Assembly: GCF_020882245.1 (NCBI RefSeq)
Contig: NC_083597.1
Span: 68,178,152 to 68,242,151, forward strand
DNA length: 64,000 nucleotides
Direction: 5' to 3'
DNA from: Rhopalosiphum padi
Taxonomy: Eukaryota; Arthropoda; Insecta; Hemiptera; Aphididae
Of this stretch, positions 48,933-62,121 are shown in pieces (position 1 is the first letter of the stretch; each line of letters starts with the position of its first letter). Both the position numbers and the translations under genes were made by a program. Under the pieces are notes generated by a model. That model ran no database searches. It was not told where the DNA came from and saw only the letters and a program-made list of their open reading frames with translations.

Positions 48933-50977
48933 AATATTTAGGAAAGGATATTAATTGGTTACGTATAGACAATTTAGAATTCTGATCATCTAAAATTTAA
49001 AATCTTAAATTTTTCTTAAAATTTATCTTTTTTGTCGTTAATTTCTATAAGACTTACAATATTATGCCGTTGTAAAAAAGTTTTTCTTAAACATGGTGGA
49101 ATATAGTGGCAAACTGTATACTTTTACAGTGGAAACAATATTCCATAATATAACATTTAATATTTTCTTTCATAATTTTCTTCTCTTGTTTTTCGAGTTT
49201 TAATAGCTAATATAATAAAATATATTTTGATAAGATAAAATTATTATTATTACGAAGGTTAATCGCTATTGTTGTAATGCACCGATGGGTTCTACACCGC
49301 CATATAGTTCAAGGAAATGAGTTTAGGTCAACCTTGGTTTTTTACTCCCGTCTCCACCCTTTTTTAATCTCTTCAAACCATAAAACACCCACTGCTGTTG
49401 CACTGTGTATACCGTGTGTTGTTGGCTGTTCATCATTAAAATGTTTTTAGGTATAAGTTATATTAAGGTGGTTGTATATATATGTGAGCTCAAGTTAATC
49501 TATATAATATTATAGCAGTGTAGTTCTGAACCACAAAACAAATATAATAAATTGTTAGTTTACTTCGTCTAAAAAAGTAAAACCCCATTATTACAGACCT
49601 CAATACTTATAAACATAGATATGCATAAATAGTTGCTATATTATACATTATATCGAATTTAAAATATTGTATAGTGCCCCTATAATTTGCTGGACAGTAG
49701 CGTAGGGTAACATTTTTTTTCCGATTCAAATGAACTTGTTATTAGAGCTTAAGCGGAAAACTAGCATATGAAGTTTGTAGATAGGTATAGCTACTATATA
49801 GTTTAGTGCTTTTTAAAAGAAAAATAAATAATTTAAAAACCCGTTCCAATATAATACTTCTATGCATTATTCGCGCAATCGCTACTGTATTATGATATAC
49901 ATTTCTGTAGTTATTTTTACGTGAATTTCTAATCAAAACTTGTAATTGCAATAATGTTGTATATCATATTTTTTTTTATAATTTTCTTTAGTTCCGATTT
50001 TCCTTATGAAATGTAACTACATTTTTAGTAAGAAATTACGAATAATATTTTGATATTTAATGAATATTTTTAAATTAAAATAAAATGTAGGTACAATGTT
50101 AAATATTATACGAGTGGATCAAACGAAATAAAAGTATATAACAGATACATACATTTATATTTTGATCGTCGTGATATTTACGAAATAATAATATTTATTT
50201 AGTTAAGTTTTGAGTTTTTTTTTCAAGATGTTTTACTCGAATATGATTTATTATTTCAATACAGTATTTTATATATATTTTGTCTAAAACAATCTCTTAA
50301 TATTAATCTATATATGTATACTGTATATTGTAAAAAATAATAAATAACATCGATTATATTATTTTGTTTACGTATTATAAATTGTATGATTTAAATATAA
50401 TAATATTATGTGTAGTCATTGGTTTAATATTAGTAAGTCATCTATTCGAATCAATAATATTCGACCATGCAAAATAATCTAATATTATCATGCTTAATAA
50501 ATAAATTAAGTAGATGTAAACAAGTATTAGGTAGCTTGTGTATCAAGGTAAAATTACTTTTTAAAACGCACAAATTGATTACAAAAAACTTTGTAGCATT
50601 CAATTATACATCAGTGTTGTTGAATTATTGAAGAAAAAGCTATCCCGACCATTTAAATCGACGTGGCTAATTGAAAATTATTTTTTTTTATTTATGTCAG
50701 CCGTTGAACGATACACTATATAAGTATATAGTATATAATATACTTGTATATTACCGGTTCCTGTGTATGTAGGGTAGTTTCGTCCGTCACCGATTCTAGA
50801 TTCTGACGATGCGACGATGATCGCGTAATTAATTTAAAAAGGTTAGTACACCAATACCCACGTAGGTATAAAGGATAACATATTTTATGTATAGAGTACA
50901 AATAAATCAAAAACGTCGGATCGACGTACACTTATAATGTACAATGTGTATAAATATTTATTTATTTATTTTTTTAG

Positions 50978-51215
50978 TGACGTTTCGATTTCAATGGCAT
51001 ACTACGTAAAATTATATCATTCCAAAGGGGCCGACTTAAAGGCGAGTAGCAAATTGTTGGCGGGTGGTGGGTGGGAAATCGACGAGGAGTGTTGTGGTGG
51101 TAAACAAGAGATAACAAACAAACTCGAAACATTGCCACCGAGATCACGAGCGTTTCGAAACTCTGCGGAGGGGCCGATATGTACTCCCTCGGGAACCTTT
51201 CTTCTCCAAAAATAA
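50978..51215 (+). CDS. candidate terminal coding exon, unknown product
   Basis: A strong acceptor with a long pyrimidine tract (ATTTATTTTTTTAG) ends at 50977. The frame that follows is open for about 79 codons to TAA at 51213-51215. The peptide has a balanced composition, including YYVKLYHSKGADLKASSK, then AGGGWEIDEECCGGKQEITN and a Pro/Ser/Arg stretch. An AATAAA overlaps the stop region and could serve as a polyadenylation signal. Local GC is high, which makes chance open frames easier. No family recognised. A second open segment follows at about 51300-51465 (GNQIRKNFEPRGVGEMQ) without good splice support. Confidence 0.28.
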
Positions 51216-53849
51216 AGAAAAGTCGCTGAAAAGAACGAATGTGCTTGTGTGTGTGTATATATATATATACACAGATGTCGCGTGTGTATGTATATATAGC
51301 AAATACATGTTTAGGTTTAAAATTCCATCAAAAGTCGATTGTGCCCACGTACTGCTTGGAAATCAAATCCGGAAGAACTTTGAACCGCGTGGGGTGGGTG
51401 AAATGCAAACCAAAGCTTTGAGGCGCTGGGAATTATATACGGTATCCGGATTTGAATTTGCAGTATAATATTATATGATGCATAATGTACCTACCTGAAT
51501 GCTTATAATATTTTTCGAAACTATATTTGATTGAACTATTTTTTATTTTTTAGTGCCACATGTTAGATCGTGTCTTGTGTGCTTGTATTTGTTATACATT
51601 TATATAGGTATAATAGGTATATACATATTAAAAATTTAAATTTTGTTATTAATGATAATTTTACATTTTATTTGGGCTCCGGTAAAAGGGTCGCTGGGGA
51701 GGCGGATAATGTGTACCATTATATATATATATATATATTAAACATAGGTGGTTGCTCGACATATTATGAATCATTTCGATGACGGGGATCGATTTAAAGG
51801 GTGGAGTGTGTTCACTTGTTAATTACAGCTTGCCCAGGTTCTACCATTTTAATGCTGTGTATTATTATCATAAACATCATCAACAGGTTCTACCGTTTGT
51901 ACACGGTTAATTCGTTTACAAGTGTGGCTGATACTGTTCATTATATTTTAGTTTTTTACCATAAAGTATATATTAATAATAGAACATACTGTTTTTAATT
52001 TTATACGTGTTTATAATAATAAATATGCCTTTTTATGATACAGGAATAAGTATAAGATTATCACGTAGGTTATATACCTACCTCTTTATAGAAATTAAAT
52101 ATATATAAGATGATTTATCAAACATACCACCCCCCATGTTTAGGTTAGGTTAGGTTCCTTAAATTAATTAATTAATTAATTTATGCACATCACATTCAGT
52201 TAGATTCCTTTATTTAACAATGAATTTATTAAAATTTTAAAACTTATTTTATTGGAATTTTTGAGTAACCTTCATAATATACTTACTTAAAATCCTTGTT
52301 TAAAAAAGTACTTATTTTACATTATACGCATCATACTCGTAATATGGATTATATTGTATCAATAATACAAACTTCTTGTTTTGAAAATATGACAACCTTT
52401 TTTTGCTATAAATTATTGATCAGATTATTTTTAAACATATTTTTACGAATGTATTTAAAATTGATATTAAAGTGAGTAGTTTTGAAGTTATTAAATCTTA
52501 TATACTAAGGATAATATTTCCACGCATGTTGAATCTCTCTGAATATATCTGTACACTCAGTACACGAATGTAATATACTTTATAATATTATAATCCTTAG
52601 TTTTTTACTCACGGTTTCTAATCTTGTATTCTATATTGTATTATTACTTAAAATCTAAAATCTAAAATAATTACATTAAAAAAGTGAGATGCAATTATTT
52701 CCAAAAATTATTTAATTCCATGTATATGATATGATAACACAACACCAGTATGTATAATGTTATACCATTTGAATAACAAAAAAACTGTATATGTTTTGAT
52801 CTGCAGTACCTATTATCTGCAGTCGTATATTCGACATTATTATATTCCCCGCGATGATTTTAAACGTCGAGTCCTTCCAAATATATAAGCAAGGCGAAGG
52901 CATACGACAAGTATGATATCTTAATTTTACACATGTTATCTAATACCTATTACCTACATATTATGTTATCGGTCGAATGGGACATAAAGAAATTATAAAA
53001 TATTCCTTTTGGTAATCTAATATTTTAAAGTAATTATATTATTATTGATTACTGATTAATGATTATGTAATTTTAATTCAGAGTTATTATTTTGATTAGA
53101 AACCCAGAGAAAGTCACAGTATATCACTGAACAATATTCTGTTATTTATAAGTGGTACTTATAGTAATAGTCACTAAAATCGTTACGAAGCAGTGCATCG
53201 TGATTACAGATTTTTTTTAATTTCTTATTAATAATATTATTTTATCGCTTCGTCACGGTTCGTAGGTAAGTACTAGATATATTAGGTATAAAATTATAGT
53301 CTCGTCGGCTCTCACATGCAGAAGCAGTAGCTATTTTATGTGTATATTATATAAAAATAATGTCCACGTTACTGTTGTGGTTATTATTATTTAGAGGGTC
53401 GAAAAGAAAAATGTATATTATAAGGAAGACTTGCTGATAACACGCGACCCGAGAGTTGCATAAGGCGTGCGCGTATTTGATGTATAGCTATACATATATG
53501 CATAAACATTGAAAAACATTATTATTATTTAATTTTTTTTCTGTTCATTATATTGTTATTATTATTCTACACGAGAAACTTTTATGTATGTGCGCCGCCC
53601 ATGAGTCAATTAACTCTTTTGCCGATGGAATTCGTTTACGAAGGGGCGGAATATATTTTCGGCGAACCCTTTTTTTACCGTCTACTCTACACTACACTAT
53701 ATATACACTCCTCTCCACGGCGATCTCGATGTACATATTTCTTTTTTTTTGTGTTTTAGGAATACGCTTAAATCCCCCTCTTCCCCACTCCAAAAATTAA
53801 AATAAAAAATTATTGCCACTATAATATATAATGTAATCTTCAGTGTGAG
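51216..53849. other. mostly AT-rich non-coding DNA
   Basis: It contains a second unexplained open segment (51300-51465), a short TTAGG cluster (52140-52154) and overlapping frames at 53553-53800 driven by mixed composition. Nothing in it is recognisable as a gene. Confidence 0.5.
52140..52154 (+). repeat. three TTAGG units
   Basis: Three exact tandem copies of TTAGG, the ancestral insect telomere unit, followed by TTCC and a TTAA-rich tract. Three units can arise by chance, so a true interstitial telomeric site is only a weak suggestion. Confidence 0.9.
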
Positions 53850-54120
53850 TGCGTGCATATAAAGACTTGCGCGGCCGTCCGTCCGACTTGATGGATCTTT
53901 CTAGGGACTCGCGCGCCTGGCAGGGGCCGGTCTATGGCAATTATATATATATATATATATAGGTATCTATTTATGTGTGTGGTTGTGTGTAATATTATAA
54001 CGCATATACGCGCGCTGTCCGTGGGCGGATTTCTCAAGTAGTTTTCGGCGGCAGCAGCGGTGGCGTGGGCGTTACACACTGCAGCACAACGCTGTACACA
54101 GCTAGGTCGCTCCTTAACTT
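53850..54120. other. short CpG-rich island
   Basis: Two GC-rich blocks (about 53865-53935 and 54000-54115, with GGCGGCAGCAGCGGTGGCG) are separated by a TA tract (53942-53960). Minus-strand frames here are Ala/Thr-rich and driven by composition. Confidence 0.5.
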
Positions 54121-55444
54121 CCAACGTGAAAAAAAAATGTGGGAAGATACGCACACTATATTTATGAACATAATATATGTACGGGAGTATATTATATAAT
54201 ACGCTGGGCACAGTGCACTGCACAAGTATAATATATATAGTTTATATTATTTTATATAATATCTATATGTATATTTATATGTATCGGTCCCGCCTAACCC
54301 TCTCTTACCCGTCCAAAAGTTACCGCTTATAAATCACTATATTATTATATACATACCATCACTACCGATATGTAATATTATGTATAGGTAGTAGGTACCC
54401 TAACTATATACCTATATGTAACAGTACGTACCCATTTTAATTTTACCTATACGTATGTACAATATATTTAGTGCATATAAAGGTATATTGTCCATCGACT
54501 AGACTATAAATTGATGCGATACACACCACATTATACTACAAAGCCCATTTTTTTCGAAAATATACATTTTCAGTTTTTGTGTATATTATATATATTAATT
54601 TTCAATTTATTTTTATTTCACTTGTGTGCCGTCACTGGATAGTCTCTATAGCTCAGCCACATGCCTGTTAATTCAAATAATATATATTTCCAGCTTATAA
54701 TGTTAAGAATGTATAGAATATAGATTGTCGAATTTCTCGGTTAAAATAGTTAATCAAAAGCTATTATTTTTCTAAATTATAGAAGCTATGCAGAAATCAA
54801 TCTCTTATTATACTGTGACTAGATTGTAAAATATTTATGTTTTGTAAAAGACTCACGCCGTAATAACAAATTTAAAATCTCAAAAAGTACGAAAATGATC
54901 AAATTTTTAACTTAAAATAAGTAGGCAAATTTTTTTATAAGAAAACAAATACAATATGAATTTTTTTTTAAGATAAATTAGAATTTTAGATTTTAATCGT
55001 TTTTATTCTTGAGCAAATTATTAGTAGGTATATCGAATTTTCTTCGAAAAAAAAAATAATAAAATGATACACAGTTATTATTCTCCTCTATTCATAATAA
55101 AAAAAAAATCGTATACCAAAGAAATAAAGTAGAAAAAGTGTAAGCCTCTTATTGTGTCCACAAATTGTTCGTTGCGCCCATATACCCTTGTGTAACTGTC
55201 GATATATGTACTTTTCGGAATGCGGATAGTTTGATGTTTTTGAAATTTAATGAAAATAGAGTCAGTATATAATATGATATATCATAGATATACCAATATA
55301 CCTATATGCGACCAATGAAGGTAAACGAAAATATAAAATAAAAAGGAAAACGAAGGGAAAAAGTTTTTTCGAAAAAATATAATAAACGTTTTTACTGTAT
55401 CGAACAAAACACATGATAGAGAATCAAAAACTTTTAATACTCAC
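54121..55444. other. AT-rich non-coding DNA
   Basis: No recognised gene. Several GTAGGTACC-type words typical of this genome occur at 54370-54440. Confidence 0.55.
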
Positions 55445-55553
55445 CACCGCATCTTGTGCCCAAGTCGCGCTTACGTCAGAAAAACTAAAGTTTTCCAATA
55501 GATATAAAATGAAAGTCGTTTTTTCCGTCCATCCAATTGCGTATAGGTAGGTA
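55445..55553 (-). CDS. candidate exon, possible Myb/SANT-like remnant
   Basis: On the minus strand the open frame ends at a strong donor (GCGGTG|GTGAGT). A weak acceptor-like ACCTAG precedes it. The peptide contains GWTEKTTFILYLLENFSF, then SDVSATWAQDAV. The pattern Trp-Thr-Glu followed by a hydrophobic Leu-rich helix resembles the start of Myb/SANT-like (trihelix) DNA-binding domains found in transposon-derived insect proteins. Only the first helix would be covered, so this assignment is weak. Codon use is less AT-rich than the flanks. The frame can be extended upstream to an ATG at 55609. Confidence 0.33.
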
Positions 55554-55609
55554 CTAGGTAGTATATATTGTATAATAATACTATGTGCTTTGAACGAAAA
55601 TAAATACAT

Positions 55610-57514
55610 CCTTATTTATATATATATATAAAAATAAATAATAATTATAATCCAATTGAAAAAAATTTATTTTTATCCTTTCGAGTATAATATATTGAAC
55701 ATGAGTTTTATAATACTAATTAGAATTTTCTTATTTTGGTTTAATATAATGTATTATATCTACGAACTGACTTTTTGTTTTTTTTTTCAGAAAAAATACA
55801 AAAATTTTAATTTTAAACTAAAATTAAGTATAGCTAATAGCTCTATTAGATATACTTAGGTCATCGAAAAATATTAAAAATTATAAAAGTTACTGACTTT
55901 TTAAACACAGTAATTATTTTACAAAAACACATTACCTAAAATGTTTCATTCTTTCATTTAATATGGAAAAAGTTATAAACATTAACGATTTATATAATTA
56001 TTGTGATGTTGTTTATTTTTGGTTGTATAACTATAAAAACTTACCATATCTCAACCTTATAGCTTAAATGGGTAGGTGCTAGATAATAATTGTTGTTATA
56101 TATCAATGCATTTGTTAACTTTTGGTGATTTTATATAAATATTCAATTCAATTTATATATCTTAAATAATATGTCTATTAATAAATAATTAACTGAGAGT
56201 TTGGTTGTAATCGTTCGATTTAAATTATAAAATACTTGTAATGCCTCGTTACAATATCTGTAACATACATAAGACATAACTAATATAGTGTATATTAGAC
56301 TTAAACTTCAGTATCAGAGCCTAGAGGTGCTGGTGTTTTTGAAATGTTTATGACATAATTATTTTTGAAGCTTAAGCATCCACTCAAAAGTATACTTACA
56401 AAAAAATTCTTAAACTATTAATTTTTCTGTGACATTTATCATCATAGGTAAAAATAATTTTCGGCTTTTCTGGAAATAGCATGGAATCGTACTATCCTCT
56501 TTAAATTGACCATTGAAAAAATTGTTAACTATCACACTCACACACATAAAAAAAATATAAATTAAAAAGATTGAATTATTTTATCCCAATATAGTATACT
56601 ATTTGATTACTTCAATTACATCATATATTTTATTTTGTCCGGTAATAAATTATACATTATATTATAGACAATATTATATTATGGTTTTAATTTTTTTAAA
56701 TTTATATTTAATATAATATTATTAATAATTTCTCGTCAATGAAGAAGATAATAATAATAATAATCAGACTCGACTCAATGCCGCGGATGCAGCTCGAAAC
56801 GTCTATAATTTGAGTGCCGAAGTATATAGACGTTTTTCACGGCTGAATAAGCACATTGGAAAGGACGTAAGACTTGCTATCGCGCAAAACATGTCATCCG
56901 TGATGTGATCGACCATTGTATATATTATTATTGTTGTCGTTGTTGTTATTATTATTATTTTGTCGAATTAATTGAAAAACGAAATTATCATAACGAAAAC
57001 ACGCCACACGCAGTAGGGAAATTTTCAACGATAATACATTATTTCATTATAATATTATTATTATTATTATGCATAGACTATATTATATTATATTATAGTA
57101 TCTATGCATGTTTATTATCCATATAAATATATTACTATATAGTCACCGTTGTATAGTCAGTATAGGTATCTTTCGTACGCCGATAAGCCCTTATTCTCTA
57201 TATACAATCACCAAATATGCTGCTCATCTTCGTTTTACAATATTTAGAGAAATTTATGTGATGAAACAAATTTGTATTTTTTTAAATCGTTATACCTCAC
57301 TCCTCATTTGTTCAAAATCTATTATCATGACCTAAGGGGCATACGGATTAATAACTCAGAAGCTCCTCGTTCGAATTAAACTACGAATGAGATGAATTAA
57401 GTATTAACGTTTTCAAGAACATAATATTATACTCAACAATACACGGGGAAATGTGTGAGATCTGATTTGGAAAAAGAGGTTTTAATTACTTTGCAGGATA
57501 TAGATGATCTAAAG
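55610..57514. other. AT-rich non-coding DNA
   Basis: No recognised gene. A TAA tract lies at about 56746-56764 and ATT tracts lie near 56940-56960 and 57053-57070. A mixed patch at 56765-56910 has no meaningful frame. Confidence 0.55.
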
Positions 57515-57659
57515 CAGTGATCTATAACCTTTTTGGACTCGCGACCCACATTTTTAGGCATACATTTTTCGCGACTCACGTAAGCTTTGTAAAAAAGATA
57601 AAATTGCTTAAAATGACTAAAAAGAAAACTTATCGTGACCCACCGGTTGAAGACCACTG
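57515..57659. mobile_element. hAT-type MITE, 145 bp, with target duplication
   Basis: The left terminus reads CAGTGATCTATAACC and the inverted right terminus reads CAGTGGTCTTCAACC, matching at 12 of 15 positions. ATCTAAAG (57507-57514) and ATTTAAAG (57660-57667) form an 8-bp target duplication with one mismatch, the hallmark of hAT transposition. The body holds GACTCGCGACCCAC near the left and CGTGACCCACCGG near the right, subterminal motifs common in these elements. It has no transposase and would have depended on one elsewhere. The low divergence of ends and duplication suggests a fairly recent insertion. The minus-strand open frame across it is incidental. Confidence 0.85.
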
Positions 57660-57667
57660 ATTTAAAG

Positions 57668-59335
57668 TAATGTTGAAAGTATTACGATGTTTATGTCTAA
57701 GTACTCAAAAATTCAACAAACTGTAATTTTAATTAATTTATCATTAAAGAAAAATAAAGATGATTGCATGTTATGAATAAAATCAACATATACACACGTC
57801 ATTTATATTATATAGCGTGCAGTGTGCACAAATTATGTGTATATTATATTACTTCGACCTTAGAGCGCAGCAGTAAAATAATATTATCATATTATTATAT
57901 AACAACAACAACAATAACAATAACATTATATCGGGAAACGGGATGCAGGTGAATACGTGCGTGCATTTTAGATCACGGATGAAATTTATCTGATGGCTTC
58001 ATCAGAAGGAGACGGAGAATACGAGAGTTTCACCTCCTATCTAGAACTGTATGAATTTCCAGCCTACATAATGTACACATAACTTTTTGAATGACAGTTC
58101 CAAAAGTTTTTAGTAGCCAAAGCCATAGTATGTCTATTGTCTATATTATGTGGTAAATGTATATATTTTTGAAAAGATGTTGTTTTTTAAAATCGACGAG
58201 CAACTATACATACTGGTGAAATGTAAAAAATACGCTATTGATCGTAGTATTATCACTCTGTTGTATTTTCGTATTTTTATTTAGCGTCTAAATTTTACAT
58301 CGATATAAAGTTCTCTTCACCGTACATGATATAATATGTTTTTGGATTTCAATAATTTTTTCTTCAAAAATGCCTCTTTTGCTTGTCCAAATTAACTATT
58401 TTTTTTTTAATCTGTTATTAAAAATTGCACCTTATAGTTTATATTAATATGAATAGTATAAATCTTTACTTTAGCTCTTTTTGTATATTAGCTGCTACAA
58501 TTCCTATTTTAAGGATTATTCTAATTAGAGCTTTTTGTTTTTTATATACATAAATATATTGCATACATACGTTATAATATGTTTATAAATTACAGATATG
58601 GTAAGAATAATTTTAGCTGCACATAAGTTACAATGTAGAATATATACGAGGTTATATAAGTGTTTGGAAGGATTATAAAAGTCGTCTATTTCTCAGGCTA
58701 TGGTCAATTGCAGTCGAACAAAATATAATATTTAGGCGCAGAAAATGACAAGAATATCAGTGTATCTATAAAACTAGGATATCGTTATGATATTTTTTTT
58801 ACCTAAATCGCCATAATAATGCGCGTGTGATTGTAGTACTAATATCGTCCGTGTTTATGCGACGTGATGGACACTATGGAAAACACGATAAAAATACCTG
58901 AAAAAAAATCTAGCCGCCAGTGTCGTCACAATATAATATAATATTATTCTGCTGCGGTGATTATCTTATTACATTTTTTTTTTTTGAATGAAAATAAAAC
59001 TTTGAACTTTTGGTTTAGCCAATTCAATAATGTAGGTAGGTACTAGATCCCCATTGCAAGTAGGTACCTATTCAGATATATAGTAAGTATACACGAAATT
59101 ATTTTTAAATTATATAGACTTCCGTCGATTGGCCATCCCTGACCAATTGTCATAGGTGTAAAAGCATTGGGTAAGTATAAATATAATATATAATATTATA
59201 TTGTATATAAATTGTATATATATATATATACATATATAATATATATATATATACGAGTGTATTGTAATGCATGAGTAGGAGAGACGTTTTTCGACAACAC
59301 GCGTAATGTCATCAAATAGTACATGACAATAATAC

Positions 59336-59370
<35 letters not shown>

Positions 59371-59554
59371 CAACAGTAATAATAGTGTTCTCATCTCGTA
59401 CAGACAGACCGATTATATGTAATGATAAAACGGTGAGATTATATACGAACGTGTAGGTGACATAATATTGTATTTCCGTGAGCGTGCGGACGTCCCATGG
59501 CGCGTGGGAGAACAGTCATAACGCGCGACTACTGTTAGTAACCAACTACTTCTA
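57668..59554. other. AT-rich non-coding DNA
   Basis: No recognised gene. TA tracts lie at 59216-59252, and an AAT tract that grades into AAC lies at 59336-59380. A CpG-containing patch is at 59470-59560. Confidence 0.55.
59336..59367. repeat. (AAT)n microsatellite
   Basis: About ten uninterrupted AAT units followed by three AAC units. On the minus strand they create an artefactual run of Leu codons. Confidence 0.95.
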
Positions 59555-59640
59555 CAGTGGCGGATCTAGAGCTCGATAAATTCTTGGCGTGTTGAGGAGG
59601 AGGGGAGTGGCAGTAAAAGCAAAACTTTATTACACGGACG
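59555..59640. mobile_element. possible hAT terminus, truncated
   Basis: It begins CAGTGGCGGATCTAG, a string typical of the ends of some insect hAT elements, followed by a G-rich stretch (GAGGAGGAGGGGAGTGG). The inverted partner was not found downstream in this window, so if real it is a fragment. No target duplication can be tested. Confidence 0.35.
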
Positions 59641-61950
59641 CCCTTATATGATTATTGTATATGTCGCTCGGAGGTGGGTTATTGTAAAGCAATATAATAT
59701 GACGTGATTAAAAGAAATTAAGTATGTATACCTAATAAAGAGAGCGAATCAATTAAACATTTTTGTTCTCCGAGCAATGGTTGTTATAATACATGAAAAT
59801 ATAAACATACACAATATTATACTCGGAAACTTTGATTGAGTTATTCTAAACAATTTTATCGTTTATTCGTTCCGATTGGTTCGATGTTTATATTTATATA
59901 TATTATCGGAGCCCACGGCGAAGACATAAAGTTCTCTGTAATACTCTGATAGTTATTACAGGTTAATTATGGTGTATATCGTTTGTAATATTATCATATT
60001 AATGAAGTATTCGTGGCACATAGGCTATAAACTTATTTTTTTAATAGAATTTAATGATAATATGATGGCATTGTTATATTAGTATTATTTCCAATTGATT
60101 ATTATTTTCAAACCAATATGTAACGTACTTATATACGTATATACTTAATACTTATTATATTATTAGAATAAACTAGGTAATAAACTCAAAAAATATGCAA
60201 AAATGAATTACAAATTTAAAAAATTTGTTTATTATGTATTTCTTAGAGGTTAAAATATAAAAATTACACGAGTGTACCATATTACTTAATAACTAGAAAA
60301 TCAGTGATCAATTCTGTTTACGAAGTATCTTGTTTGAAAAAAAAACCGGAGTAAAAATATTGTAATATTACATCTTTAATTATTTGTATATAATATAAGA
60401 ACAGCGTTCATCACTATTTGGTATCTATGAACCAATATACCAATATTTTGAAAGTTTTTATTACAATAATAGATTTCCTACAGTAATTTACGTTTATTAC
60501 AATTTATTATATATTGGGGTTTTTGTAATCATTGGTAATTTTATTAATATTAGTTATATTTATAATATTATATAAAAAATAAAACTTGAAAAATGTTGTC
60601 ATAAAATATTAAAAAACTACCTAATTAAGGACAATTTGATTAAATAAATGAATAAAAATAAACAAAATTAATTAGTACCTATTATCTAGACATTCCTCTA
60701 CTCGAACAGCTACATAATATTATACCTATAAAAGTATATTACCTATGTACCTTATAGTGGATCTCAGTTAACGGATAAATCGGCATGTATGTACTTTGCC
60801 CTGTGAACTGTTTTGATCAAGATGGGGGGTACTCCACCTCTGGGGAATTGTATATAGCAATTGGTACATTATCTCTAAATTTACCTAATGTTTCAAAGAA
60901 TAATCACTGTAATTTTCGTTAAAATTGATTGATTAATTTTTAAATTTTTAAGTTACAGAAATACGGATATTGATGTTTGTTGTTTATTATAGTTAAATAT
61001 TATTTTTTTATTTAAAAAATTGCCCTATAGTCTATACTAACGCATAAATCAGCTAGACTAATTTTTTTTTAAATTTAATTTTAACAAATAACAATTCTAT
61101 GAATAAATATAAATAATTCAATTTTTGCGAGTCAAGATCAAATTCATGCACACCATAAAGCAACCTATAAGTTATAGGAGTTTAAAAAAGACGTTTAAAC
61201 CACATTTTTCGATTTTAAAGGAATCTACGTTAATATAATTTTTATTGAAATCATTCAGATGTTTTTGAGATTAGCCGTTGATAAAAAAAAAAACTCATTT
61301 CATATAGAAATGAGATATATAGATGAAAATTATGGGTTATAATAAAAATTGGAAAATAATTTGAATTCATAAAATTATTTTAAAAGTTGGGACTTGCATA
61401 AAAAGGTGCAGAATAACGTTCCCGATGCTATGAAGAGAAATCAAGGGCCCTAGAGGCAAACTAATCCACCCCCTTCCCACACAGTCGAGTATTAAACTTA
61501 TCACTAACATCCAGTGTCATATTTAAAATGTATATATTAAAAATATATCGTATATAAATATTATATAACTTCGATATCACATAAGTATTGATGTATAACT
61601 ACCCCGAAACTTAAAAATAAATAATTTTTTTGTTATTCATGAAAAAAATTGTGTTGGTTTAATGTATAGGTTTTAAAAAGCGACAATCATATTCTTAACT
61701 GGCACATATAACACGGTACAAAGACATTATTATTCTAAAGTTATTCGTTTTTATTTTTTAGTTTAAAATAGTCATTTATACGTTATTCCTCAAAAATGTT
61801 ACTTATTTACGTCATCTTACATTAATGCTGTATAGTATTTAAATTCACTTTATCGCAGGCTTCTTACTGTAGCATAGTACGATATGATTTTTTAGATAGG
61901 TTATGTTTAGCACGAATCATATCGGCGGCCCATTTTTAACACAATATTAG
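59641..61950. other. AT-rich non-coding DNA
   Basis: No recognised gene. Less AT-rich patches at 60770-60850 and 61420-61490 look like old repeat fragments but have no defined ends. Confidence 0.5.
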
Positions 61951-62121
61951 TCCCATTTTGAAATTAAGACCTGGTGGACCGGACTACCGGTCTTCTCTGG
62001 AGGCCCCGGTGCCGGGGCTACGGCCAGTGCTGCCCACCTCTCGCCGGCCCTACTTTTGAAAGACAAAATGGCTGTGATTAAAAATGTGTATATTGATGAT
62101 GAAGAGAACCGTCGTATCTAA
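61951..62121 (+). CDS. 56-codon open frame over GC-rich hairpins, unknown product
   Basis: The frame is open from just after a TAG (61948-61950) to TAA at 62119-62121. The first part reads KTWWTGLPVFSGGPGAGA. The second part is charged and starts at an internal ATG (MAVIKNVYIDDEENRR). The DNA under the first part forms two short perfect hairpins: GACCGG/CCGGTC (61977-61992) and GCCCCGG/CCGGGGC (62003-62018). The abrupt GC-rich block in AT-rich surroundings suggests an inserted or repeated unit rather than a normal exon. The family is unknown. Confidence 0.25.
   Translation, partial: SHFEIKTWWTGLPVFSGGPGAGATASAAHLSPALLLKDKMAVIKNVYIDDEENRRI

Larger units (their letters stand above)
46782..50977. 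other. AT-rich non-coding DNA
   Basis: No recognised gene. A TA tract lies at 48912-48932. Repeat-like words occur at 48600-48720 (AGTAACTTGTAAAGTT, TAACTTTTTAACTAACTA), possibly related to the 9577/20285 family. A mixed patch at 49255-49440 lacks an open frame. The frame at 47684-47911 is AT-driven and has no motif. Confidence 0.5.

Noticed and set aside
59110..59394. Minus-strand open frame beginning with a long Leu run
   Set aside because: The Leu run is a direct translation of the AAT microsatellite, and the remainder is TA-rich sequence. It is not a plausible protein.
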